Shown here: positions 1-5,971 of the stretch, piece after piece
How positions within the stretch are numbered: position 1 is the stretch's first letter
Layout of the letters: every line of letters begins with the position of its first letter
DNA from: JAXHUK01 sp034189725
GTDB taxonomy: Bacteria; Chloroflexota; Dehalococcoidia; SZUA-161
Reading direction: 5' to 3'
Assembly: GCA_034189725.1 (NCBI GenBank)
Contig: JAXHUK010000004.1
Coordinates: 1 to 8,108 of the forward strand
DNA: 8,108 nt
Notes under the pieces: model-generated
The model's input: the letters and a program-made list of their open reading frames with translations, nothing else
The model's database searches: none
What the model was told of the DNA's origin: nothing
Translations under genes and position numbers: made by a program

Positions 1-1109
1 GCCAGGTACTGATAGCCCCTGGCCCGTGCAGCGACAGCCATCGCCTCAATAGTGTCATGTCCATCGCTCCAGTCAGTATGTACGTGAAAATCACCTTTAA
101 TATCCGATAATCCAATCAGCCTGGGCAAGGACTTCGTCCCTGCTTTCTCGATCTCACCTCGTCCCTCGCGTAATTCAGGCGGAATGTACTCAAGCCCAAT
201 CCTTCGATAGAAAGCCTCCTCTGTAACAAACTTCTCTATGTCGCCACTCTCCAGCACAGTAATGCCATATTCGCTCAGGCTAAAACCCTGGCGAACCGCA
301 CGTTCTCTGAGAGCAATATTATGCTCTCTGCTACCTGTGAAATACTGGAGAAGCGAACCGAAGCATTCGTGCTCCACGATCCGCAGGTCTACCTGGAGTC
401 CACCGTGGACTATGACACTAGCCTTGGTCGTCCCCTGTCCCAAAACCTCTTCCACCAGTGGGAGTCTGACAAATGCCTGGAGCACGCTCCGGGGATCATC
501 TGCGGTGCCCATAATATCGATGTCACCCACAGTCTCCTTGAAGCGGCGCAGGCTACCCGCGGGGGTGAGATTACGTACGGCGGAGCAGCTATTGAGGGCA
601 GCTATGATCTCCTCCACGAGAGGCAATGCCACACCCAGAGGCACACGCTGGTCTTTACGCCGCAGTCTCTGGATATTGTGAAGGATGTTCTCGGCGGTTC
701 GATCTCCCAAGCCGTGCATAGTAGCTACCTGGCCTTCAACAATTGCTCTCTCAAGGGCATCCACGCTGGAGATACCCAACTCTTTGTAGAAGCGCGCTGC
801 GGTTTTCGGTCCCACACCCGGTATGTCTAAAAGGGAGCGAATACCGCCGGGGAACTCGGAACGAAGCTTCTCGTAAGCCTCCAGGCGGCCAGTGGTCAGG
901 AGTTCATGTATTTTTTTGGCGATGGCCTCGCCGACGCCGGGGATTTCGCGGAGCTTACCTTCCTCTTCTACCTGCTCAAGCTCCACGGGTAGCTCCTCTA
1001 TGGTGCGGGCAGCCTTCTGGTACGCCCTGATCTTAAAATGATTCTCATCCTTAAGCTCAAGGAGATCCGCCATGTCCTGAAAGACCTGAGCGACGGCTGC
1101 GTTTTTCAT
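1..1109 (-). CDS. polX: DNA polymerase/3'-5' exonuclease PolX, C-terminal part beyond window
   Basis: Family X DNA polymerase fused to a PHP domain, expected to fill short gaps in base-excision repair. From ATG at 1109 the frame stays open to the window edge: 369 codons of a protein usually near 570-580 residues. Two helix-hairpin-helix DNA-binding turns (IPGVG) appear near residues 56-60 and 96-104. The nucleotidyltransferase core follows: AGSLRR at 184-189, the metal-binding pair in GDIDIM (D196, D198) and the third carboxylate in VDLRIV (D241). FTGSREHN at 257-264 is typical of the family. The PHP domain begins at 340 with HVHTDWSDG (H342, H344, D346), the first metal motif of the exonuclease. 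All polymerase carboxylates are present, so the enzyme looks intact as far as visible. The Shine-Dalgarno is weak (GAGAG about 8 nt upstream). It lies downstream of the vapBC insertion and may once have followed secA directly. Confidence 0.96.
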   Translation of the reverse strand, partial: MKNAAVAQVFQDMADLLELKDENHFKIRAYQKAARTIEELPVELEQVEEEGKLREIPGVGEAIAKKIHELLTTGRLEAYEKLRSEFPGGIRSLLDIPGVGPKTAARFYKELGISSVDALERAIVEGQVATMHGLGDRTAENILHNIQRLRRKDQRVPLGVALPLVEEIIAALNSCSAVRNLTPAGSLRRFKETVGDIDIMGTADDPRSVLQAFVRLPLVEEVLGQGTTKASVIVHGGLQVDLRIVEHECFGSLLQYFTGSREHNIALRERAVRQGFSLSEYGITVLESGDIEKFVTEEAFYRRIGLEYIPPELREGRGEIEKAGTKSLPRLIGLSDIKGDFHVHTDWSDGHDTIEAMAVAARARGYQYL

Positions 1110-1261
1110 GAGTTCTCTCACACGGGGCTATTTCTTTGCCCTGTTACAGGCTTCATGTGCAACTTGCCCGTTGTTGATTTCAGTTCTGTCGGTTTTATGT
1201 GATCGTAAAATCAATGCGAATCAGGATAGTCACTTGCAGAAATCCTCAATCGATGTGAACA
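1110..1261. other. Spacer between secA remnant and polX
   Basis: No convincing gene, terminator or strong promoter was seen in these 152 bp. The part next to the secA fragment (about 1242-1261) keeps weak similarity to the trailer after the intact secA. A short inverted repeat (GGGC near 1125, GCCC near 1140) lies just upstream of polX but lacks a T-run. A possible weak minus-strand promoter, TTGAGG with a 15-bp spacer then TATCCT near 1228-1250, is below the standard I would defend. Confidence 0.4.
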
Positions 1262-1327
1262 AACAACCAGGCTGTCTCTTACAGGTTTTCACCGCAGCAC
1301 TTCTTATACTTCTTGCCGCTGCCGCTG
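1262..1327 (-). pseudogene. Displaced fragment of the secA 3' end (SEC-C motif remnant)
   Basis: On the minus strand this stretch reads GSGKKYKKCCGENL and then TAA, nearly the same as the end of SecA in this window (GSGKKYKKCCGKNQ, stop). The match is at DNA level: positions 1265-1327 align without gaps to 2002-2064 with 54 of 63 bases identical. It includes the stop codon and about 17 nt after it, so it is a copied piece of secA rather than an independent SEC-C gene. Weaker similarity at the same 737-bp offset continues to about 1242, around the shared CGATT. The first two zinc cysteines (CPC) are lost, being replaced by KHS. The frame differs from that of VapC, whose stop lies 13 nt upstream, so it is not a VapC tail. 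There is no start codon or ribosome-binding site, and it is presumably untranslated. Confidence 0.85.
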
Positions 1328-1339
1328 TGCTTCCTGGTT

Positions 1340-1741
1340 CTAATCAATATTGAATATTTCCAGGCTGTCCCTCTGAGCTATCAAATCGAAGTGGCGATCA
1401 CAATGTAAAATGGGAACATTATTCTCCATTGCAATAAGAGCAATATACGTGTCAGTCAGCGGAACAGTGACCCCTTGTCGGAGCAATTTAAATGAAAACC
1501 CGGATAGTCGCTCCCAGAAACCCTCCTCTACTGGAAGGTAAATCAAACCTCTTAATAATTCATCGAGCCTGTTATATTCTTCCTGTGATTTTGTGCCCCG
1601 CAATATCTCCACCTTTATGATCCCGGGGAGAAGCACAGCACCTTCAATTATCAACCGCTTCACTGTTTCTTTTAATCTGGCATCGCCTTTGGGACGAAAT
1701 GATTCTATCCAGGCAGAGGTATCAATTATTACCCTACTCAT
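1340..1741 (-). CDS. vapC: VapC-family PIN-domain toxin ribonuclease
   Basis: Toxin of a type II toxin-antitoxin pair. PIN-domain VapC proteins are Mg-dependent endoribonucleases that cut tRNA or rRNA when released from their antitoxin. The length of 133 residues is normal. The four acidic residues of the PIN active site are visible: D7 in VIIDTSAW, E45 in KVEILRG, D97 in PLTDTYIA and D115 in HCDRHFD. The toxin should therefore be catalytically competent. Its ATG overlaps the end of the antitoxin gene by 8 nt (ATGAGTAG), the usual coupling that keeps antitoxin ahead of toxin. The target RNA cannot be told from the sequence. Directly after its stop lies the displaced secA fragment, so the gene forms the distal end of the inserted segment. 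Confidence 0.93.
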   Translation of the reverse strand: MSRVIIDTSAWIESFRPKGDARLKETVKRLIIEGAVLLPGIIKVEILRGTKSQEEYNRLDELLRGLIYLPVEEGFWERLSGFSFKLLRQGVTVPLTDTYIALIAMENNVPILHCDRHFDLIAQRDSLEIFNID

Positions 1742-1937
1742 CAGCTCTCATTTTCTCCAGGTCTTCCTGGGTATAGCCGAAGTCATAATTACCGATGAGG
1801 GAGGCAAGCCTTTCCCTCCTCTTCAGATCGAGGTATGCACCTATAGCAGTAGCTATAGCCTCCTTCTTTGTCTTAGCCTGAGTCTCTCTCAACAGGTCTC
1901 TCATTAGCTCATCTTGTATATCAATCAGTGTCCTCAT
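1734..1937 (-). CDS. vapB: VapB-family antitoxin
   Basis: Short protein (67 residues) immediately upstream of and overlapping vapC. The N-terminus MRTLIDIQDELMRDL, then TKKEAIATAIGAYLDLKRR (about 23-41), resembles the ribbon-helix-helix type VapB antitoxins (VapB/DUF2191-like): one beta strand followed by two helices that form a DNA-binding dimer. The C-terminal part (SLIGNYDFGYTQEDLEKMR, about 46-64) fits the toxin-wrapping tail, in which an aromatic/acidic stretch blocks the PIN active site. The start ATG at 1935-1937 has a good Shine-Dalgarno, AGGGG at 1945-1949, 7 nt away. It is expected to bind and repress its own promoter together with VapC. The family assignment rests on size, pattern and position. 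Confidence 0.88.
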   Translation of the reverse strand: MRTLIDIQDELMRDLLRETQAKTKKEAIATAIGAYLDLKRRERLASLIGNYDFGYTQEDLEKMRADE

Positions 1938-1949
1938 ATAAAGACCCCT

Positions 1950-1984
1950 GTATATATCATAGAAATGTATTTTAGTATATCATA
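1950..1984. promoter_or_regulatory. Candidate VapB operator: two direct repeats
   Basis: The 9-mer TATATCATA occurs at 1953-1961 and again at 1976-1984, 23 bp apart, about two helical turns. One copy overlaps the -10 of the vapBC promoter and the other lies in the early transcribed region. Such spacing on one DNA face suits cooperative binding by ribbon-helix-helix dimers. The sequence is AT-rich, so chance similarity is possible. Confidence 0.45.
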
Positions 1985-2003
1985 AATCGGTAAAAAACAA
2001 CAA
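1974..2003 (-). promoter_or_regulatory. Probable vapBC promoter
   Basis: Reading the minus strand, TTGTTG (1998-2003) and TATACT (1974-1979) are separated by 18 bp, a plausible sigma70-type promoter. Predicted start is near 1967, about 30 nt before the vapB ATG. The -35 lies in the trailer of secA, within the repeated segment, and the -10 lies at its diverging edge. Confidence 0.55.
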
Positions 2004-2064
2004 CCAAGCCGCCTCTTACTGGTTTTTACCGCAGCACTTCTTGTACTTTTTGCCACTGCCGCAG
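1999..2064 (-). repeat. Intact copy of the secA 3'-end direct repeat
   Basis: This is the functional partner of the fragment at 1262-1327: the last codons of secA, its stop codon (2016-2018) and about 17 nt of trailer. Both copies have the same orientation and are offset by 737 bp, so they bracket vapBC. Differences are spread through the repeat, with several at third codon positions, which suggests an old duplication or copies from diverged relatives. Confidence 0.8.
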
Positions 2065-4577
2065 GGGCAGGGATCATTTCGTCCTATATGCCGATCCACA
2101 GGGGGCTTCTCGCGTTGCGTGGGCTTTTCCTCTCTAACGAGACCAACGTGATAGATAGTATGCACGATATCATGGTTGATACCAACCATTAGCTCCTGGA
2201 ACATTTCATGTCCCTGCCGCTTGTATGCCACCAGGGGGTCTCTCTGTGCCAGAGATTGAAGCCCAATCCCCTGGCGCATACTCTCCATAGCGGTGAGATG
2301 CTCTACCCAACGTCGATCAATGGCACGTAGCATCACCAACCGCTCCAGAATACGCATATTCTGAGTCTCCAGCTCACTTTCCCTTTCCTCATAGAACGAC
2401 TCGGCGTGCTCCAGAATCCCTTTTTCGATCTCTCTACGGCTCATCTTAGAGAGTGCATCTTTACTAAGAGCGTTAGGAAGGGGAAGAATAGCGCCTACAG
2501 CAGCAACGAGGCCTTCTAAATCCCAGTCATCACCATGCTCATCGTGGAGGTGTGAGTGGATAGTGTCATGTAATTTGCCTTGTATCATGTCCTGAATGTT
2601 AGCTTTGAGGTCCGCCCCACTCAGGATCTTCTTCCTCTCTTCGTAGATCACTTCACGATGCTTATTGACCACATCATCGTATTCCACAAGGTGCTTACGA
2701 ATGTCGAAATGGTAAGCTTCAACCTTGGTTTGGGAATTCTCAATCACCCTGCCCACCATACCATGCTCCAGGGGTGTATCCTCATCGAACCTGGCCCACT
2801 CCATAACTCCCTTGACCCGGTCGCCACCGAACCTGCGCATCAGGTCATCCTCGAGTGATACATAGAAGCGAGAGCTACCAGGGTCTCCCTGTCGCCCGGC
2901 ACGACCTCTGAGCTGATTATCGATGCGTCTGGCATCGTGGCGTTCGGTACCAATGATATGCAATCCTCCCAATTCGATCACCCTGCCATGTTCAGCTTGC
3001 CACTCCTCAAGATTTCTGCCATCTGGCTTTCCTCCGAGGATAATGTCCACGCCACGGCCAGCCATATTGGTAGCAATTGTTACTGCACCTTGTCTGCCTG
3101 CCTGGGCTACAATGCCTGCCTCTTTCTCATGCAACTTTGCATTCAGCACCTGATTATCTATGCCTCTTTTCTGCAATAGCTTGCTCAGGTACTCTGATTT
3201 CTCGATGGATACTGTACCCACCAGCACCGGGCGCCCCTGATCATGAAATTCTTCGATTTCCCTGGCCAAAGCACGGAACTTAGCTTCTTCGTTTTTATAT
3301 ATCTGATCTCGGTACTCCTCGCGAATCAAAGGTTTATTCGTAGGGATAACCATAACATCAAGTTTGTATATTTTATCGAACTCCTCGGCTTCTGTTACGG
3401 CAGTGCCTGTCATTCCCGCGAGTTTCTCATACATGCGAAAGTAGTTCTGGAAGGTGACAGTTGCCATAGTTATGCTTTCGCGTTGGACCTTCACGCCTTC
3501 CTTTGCTTCAATCGCTTGATGCAAACCTTCGGAGTAGCGTCGTCCGAACATTAACCGACCGGTGAACTCATCAACGATGATAACTTCACCATCTTTAACC
3601 ACATAGTCACGATCCCGTTTATACAAAACGTGCGCTTTCAAGGCGTTATCGATAAAATGAGTAGCGCCATAATTAGCAGGATCGTAAATATTAGACAAAC
3701 CTAACCAGTGCTCCATTTTGGCCAGGCCACCCTCTGTTAGAGTAACCGCGCGACTGCGTTCCTCCACAACGTAGTCATCACCTTCACGCAACCGGGGTAT
3801 TAACTTGGCGAAGGTCTGATAGTTCTGTCCTGACTCTTCAGCAGCACCACTAATTATGAGAGGAGTGCGAGCCTCATCGATAAGGATGTTGTCCACCTCG
3901 TCAACGATGGCATAGTTAAGTTCCCGCTGCACACAATGTGCGAGATCAACAACCATGTTGTCCCGGAGGTAATCGAAGCCAAATTCATTATTCGTGCCGT
4001 AGGTAATATCAGCTTCATATGCCTGACGGCGTGCAATAGGACGCAGGTGCTGCAATCCAGTATCATCCGAATGATACTCGGGGTCGAAGATAAATGCTGC
4101 GTCATGCTGTATGCAGGCTACAGTAATGCCTAAAGCATGATAAATCGGCCCCATCCACTGGGGATCGCGCTTTGCCAGATAATCGTTTACAGTAATTGCA
4201 TGGACTCCCTTGCCTGTCAGTGAATTGAGAGTGGCAGGCAAGGTAGCTACCAGGGTTTTGCCTTCACCAGTCTTCATCTCAGCGATCTTGCCCTGATGGA
4301 GAACTATTCCGCCTATCAACTGAACATCAAAATGGCGTTGCCCCAAGGTACGTTTGGCAGCTTCACGAACAGCAGCGAACACCTCGGGTAGGAGGGCATC
4401 CAGTGATTCACCCTTCGCTAAGCGAGCTTTGTGCGTGGTTGTTTTCTCGCGCAATTCCGCATCGCTAAGCTTCTCGAAATCAGATTCAAGGGCATTGATC
4501 CTGTCTACAATGGGGCGGAGCCGTTTAAGCTCCCTCTCATTTGAATCCCCGATGATACCGGTTAACCTTCTGAACAT
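2016..4577 (-). CDS. secA: Preprotein translocase subunit SecA
   Basis: Motor ATPase that pushes unfolded preproteins through SecYEG at the cytoplasmic membrane. It is 853 residues and apparently complete. Walker A is in MKTGEGKT (101-108) and the DEAD-type Walker B is DEVD (226-229), followed by NILIDEARTPL. The preprotein cross-linking region runs from about 235 to 380, with IVDEFTGR at 334-341. AGMTGTA is at 387-393, motif V is TNMAGRGVDI (503-512), and motif VI is QLRGRAGRQGD (555-565). The helical scaffold and wing follow. The C-terminus carries the zinc-binding SEC-C motif with C837, C839, C848 and C849, which in other bacteria contacts SecB or the ribosome. An unusual stretch (about 155-188) sits before ADITYGTNNEFG. 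The start ATG is preceded by AGGTGA, which overlaps the prs stop codon 9 nt upstream, so translation is probably coupled to prs. Confidence 0.98.
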   Translation of the reverse strand: MFRRLTGIIGDSNERELKRLRPIVDRINALESDFEKLSDAELREKTTTHKARLAKGESLDALLPEVFAAVREAAKRTLGQRHFDVQLIGGIVLHQGKIAEMKTGEGKTLVATLPATLNSLTGKGVHAITVNDYLAKRDPQWMGPIYHALGITVACIQHDAAFIFDPEYHSDDTGLQHLRPIARRQAYEADITYGTNNEFGFDYLRDNMVVDLAHCVQRELNYAIVDEVDNILIDEARTPLIISGAAEESGQNYQTFAKLIPRLREGDDYVVEERSRAVTLTEGGLAKMEHWLGLSNIYDPANYGATHFIDNALKAHVLYKRDRDYVVKDGEVIIVDEFTGRLMFGRRYSEGLHQAIEAKEGVKVQRESITMATVTFQNYFRMYEKLAGMTGTAVTEAEEFDKIYKLDVMVIPTNKPLIREEYRDQIYKNEEAKFRALAREIEEFHDQGRPVLVGTVSIEKSEYLSKLLQKRGIDNQVLNAKLHEKEAGIVAQAGRQGAVTIATNMAGRGVDIILGGKPDGRNLEEWQAEHGRVIELGGLHIIGTERHDARRIDNQLRGRAGRQGDPGSSRFYVSLEDDLMRRFGGDRVKGVMEWARFDEDTPLEHGMVGRVIENSQTKVEAYHFDIRKHLVEYDDVVNKHREVIYEERKKILSGADLKANIQDMIQGKLHDTIHSHLHDEHGDDWDLEGLVAAVGAILPLPNALSKDALSKMSRREIEKGILEHAESFYEERESELETQNMRILERLVMLRAIDRRWVEHLTAMESMRQGIGLQSLAQRDPLVAYKRQGHEMFQELMVGINHDIVHTIYHVGLVREEKPTQREKPPVDRHIGRNDPCPCGSGKKYKKCCGKNQ

Positions 4578-4586
4578 AAGTCACCT

Positions 4587-5534
4587 TTATTGAAACATCG
4601 CTCCTACCGAAAGGCCAGCATGGATACGATGAATCGCCTCACCTATTAGAGAGGCCATGGAAAGGACTGTTATTTTCTCCAGTCTCTTTGCATCAGGTAC
4701 AGGTACTGTATCAGTGACGACCAATTCCTTCAAAGGGCTTCCAGCTATACGCTGTAATCCAGAACCGGAGAGTATCGGATGGGTGCAGCAAGCATACACT
4801 TCGGCAGAACCATGCTCCTGCAACGCAATAGCCGCGTTTGTTATCGATCCTCCGGTATCCACTTCATCATCAACAAGTAATGCACGTTTGCCCCTGACAT
4901 CGCCAATAACCGTCAGGGTCCTTGACCGATCATCATTCCCCATCCTGCGCTTCTCAATAATTGCCAGTGGTTTGTTGAGCCCTGCAGCAAGATCACGGGC
5001 ACGCTTTGCGATTCCCACATCAGTCGCAACTACCACAAAATCATCTATTGGTTTTGTCATAAAGTAATCTCTGAGGGTATACAATGCCGTCAACTCATCA
5101 ACAGGGATATTGAAGAAACCCTGTATTTGCCCCGCATGCAAATCAACGGTCAACACACGATTAGCCCCAGCCACAGTGATCAAATCAGCTACCAGCCTGG
5201 CTGTTATGGGGACTCTCGGCTGATCCTTTTTGTCCGTGCGACTATAGCCATAGTATGGTATCACAGCGGTTATCCTGCCCGCAGAGGCTCGCTTCATGGC
5301 ATCGATAATAATCAATAGTTCCACAAGATTCTTATTAACTGGAGAGCATATCGGCTGGACAACAAATACATCACGTTGTCTCACATTTTCCTTGATCTGG
5401 ACAAATATATTCTCATTACTAAATTCCGACACGACCATATTGCCCAGGGAAAGACCTAAATGCTCACAAATCTTCCCAGCTAACTGCTCATGGGCATTCC
5501 CACTGAAAACCTTTAACTCGTCAAACAATTCCAT
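4587..5534 (-). CDS. prs: Ribose-phosphate pyrophosphokinase (PRPP synthetase)
   Basis: Makes PRPP from ribose 5-phosphate and ATP for purine, pyrimidine, histidine, tryptophan and NAD synthesis. The length of 315 residues is typical. Family landmarks are IPYYGYSRTDKKDQPR (92-107, flexible loop), DLHAGQIQGFF (131-141), the catalytic EKRR (194-197; K195 and R197 correspond to the family's Lys/Arg pair) and the PRPP-binding loop VDDEVDTGGSI (221-231). Several family positions differ from Bacillus-type enzymes: RTD instead of RQD, TDVGIAKRA instead of PDHGGVTRA, and DEVDTGG instead of DIIDTAG. Allosteric behaviour may therefore differ. The start is forced: an in-frame TAG lies six codons upstream, and only ATG 5532-5534 fits. 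Its AAAGGGGG ribosome site abuts the start codon unusually closely. It is the first gene after a long leader and is co-oriented with secA. Confidence 0.97.
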   Translation of the reverse strand: MELFDELKVFSGNAHEQLAGKICEHLGLSLGNMVVSEFSNENIFVQIKENVRQRDVFVVQPICSPVNKNLVELLIIIDAMKRASAGRITAVIPYYGYSRTDKKDQPRVPITARLVADLITVAGANRVLTVDLHAGQIQGFFNIPVDELTALYTLRDYFMTKPIDDFVVVATDVGIAKRARDLAAGLNKPLAIIEKRRMGNDDRSRTLTVIGDVRGKRALLVDDEVDTGGSITNAAIALQEHGSAEVYACCTHPILSGSGLQRIAGSPLKELVVTDTVPVPDAKRLEKITVLSMASLIGEAIHRIHAGLSVGAMFQ

Positions 5535-5816
5535 CCCCCTTTGTATGTTCTACAGCCTCTAGCAAATCTCATAGATTTCTAAAAAATCGATGCATCGCCA
5601 ATCTTTATGCGGATTGTTTATCCCGAGGTTGGCAGCCCCTGCTTCGCTCGATCTCATCCAGCCTGAATCGGAATCATGCCGCCGATGAACGCCAGTACAA
5701 TCAAAATCAAGCGGCAGGTAACCACGTTGTAGTACCTGCCTCTGAGGCAATCCATAATCCATTAAAGTTGCCCCATAGTTCTCAAGCCGAATTGGATTCG
5801 ACGCTTCTGCAGTCCC
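5535..5816 (-). other. Long structured leader of prs or independent small RNA
   Basis: About 280 nt lie between the predicted transcription start and prs with no convincing long gene. Minus-strand structures include a 7-bp hairpin with loop CCA at the CGAATCCAATTCG sequence (about 5784-5800) and an 8-bp perfect stem, arms 5713-5720 and 5733-5740, with a 12-nt loop. Two mutually exclusive short stems follow: GGAT/ATCC (5623-5620 with 5614-5611) and CAATC/GATTG (5616-5612 with 5603-5599). Six T residues (5586-5581) come after the CGATGCATCG palindrome. An AAATCT/AGATTT hairpin (5564-5578) lies near the ribosome site. This could be an attenuating leader or a small RNA ending at the T-run. It matches no riboswitch, tmRNA, SRP RNA or RNase P core that I recognise. 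Confidence 0.4.
5654..5755 (-). CDS. Possible 33-residue membrane peptide in the prs leader
   Basis: ATG at 5753-5755 opens a 33-codon frame ending in TGA at 5654-5656. The peptide begins MDCLRGRYYNVVTC. Residues 16-28 are strongly hydrophobic (RLILIVLAFIGGMIP with its flanks), after a positively charged start, as in a single membrane span with the N-terminus inside. There is no good Shine-Dalgarno, only a GGA close to the start and GGGG well upstream. The 8-bp hairpin of the leader lies inside the frame. It could be a leader peptide, a small membrane protein or a chance frame. Confidence is low because no homologue is recognised. Confidence 0.22.
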   Translation of the reverse strand: MDCLRGRYYNVVTCRLILIVLAFIGGMIPIQAG

Positions 5817-5822
5817 ATTTTA

Positions 5823-5851
5823 ACTATAGCACAGAAGCTACTGTCGGGCAA
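5823..5851 (-). promoter_or_regulatory. Strong sigma70-type promoter for the prs-secA unit
   Basis: On the minus strand, TTGCCC (5846-5851) and TATAGT (5823-5828) are 17 bp apart, close to consensus at both boxes with ideal spacing. Transcription should begin near 5816, giving a leader of about 280 nt before prs. It is the only strong promoter I find upstream of prs and secA. Confidence 0.65.
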
Positions 5852-5856
5852 TTGCC
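5832..5856. promoter_or_regulatory. Palindromes overlapping the prs promoter (candidate operators)
   Basis: GGCAATTGCC at 5847-5856 is a perfect 10-bp palindrome that includes most of the -35 box. ACAGAAGCTACTGT (about 5831-5844) is a near-perfect palindrome filling the spacer between the boxes. Placement over -35 and spacer is what a repressor would use. The binding protein is unknown, and neither sequence matches a purine-repressor or LexA box that I can name with confidence. Confidence 0.35.
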
Positions 5857-5894
5857 GTTTACGTCTATGAACAGCAACAGAAAATGAGCCTCAA

Positions 5895-5910
5895 ACTGAA
5901 ATTATTCAGT
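5895..5910 (-). terminator. Weak candidate terminator after the kinase gene
   Basis: ACTGAA and TTCAGT form a perfect 6-bp stem with a 4-nt loop about 60 nt downstream of the kinase stop. The stem is AT-rich, and the downstream minus-strand sequence has only short T stretches (TTT, then TTTT 10 nt later). It may be a weak or Rho-assisted stop before the prs promoter. Confidence 0.25.
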
Positions 5911-5971
5911 CGTCCTGTTTCGTGCGTCACCAACGAGTACTTCCCGACCTGGTGGTATCCCAGACCTCTAT

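Noticed and set aside
238..1030. Several plus-strand frames over the left end
   Set aside because: All are antisense shadows of polX, whose minus-strand frame shows full family motifs.
1108..1353. Plus-strand 81-codon frame with a signal-peptide-like hydrophobic end
   Set aside because: Its hydrophobic part is simply the antisense reading of the duplicated secA tail; it overlaps the polX start and has no family match.
1262..1741. VapC fused to a C-terminal SEC-C motif
   Set aside because: The SEC-C reading is in a different frame and lies after the VapC stop codon; similarity also continues past the secA stop, favouring a copied DNA end.
2580..3554. Plus-strand frames within secA
   Set aside because: Shadow frames opposite a complete, conserved SecA; no recognisable domains.
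5738..5748. GCCTCTGAGGC symmetric sequence next to the leader hairpin
   Set aside because: A 5-bp arm with a single central base cannot fold as an RNA hairpin; too short to call an operator alone.
5559..5762. Minus-strand 67-codon frame in the prs leader
   Set aside because: Composition is not protein-like, there is no ribosome site, and it overlaps hairpins and the more plausible 33-codon frame in another phase.
5883..5971. Short protein-like minus-strand frames just after the kinase (for example containing SLVTHETGRLNNF)
   Set aside because: Fewer than about 30 codons, no start or ribosome site, and no family I can name; could be an old gene fragment but not supportable.
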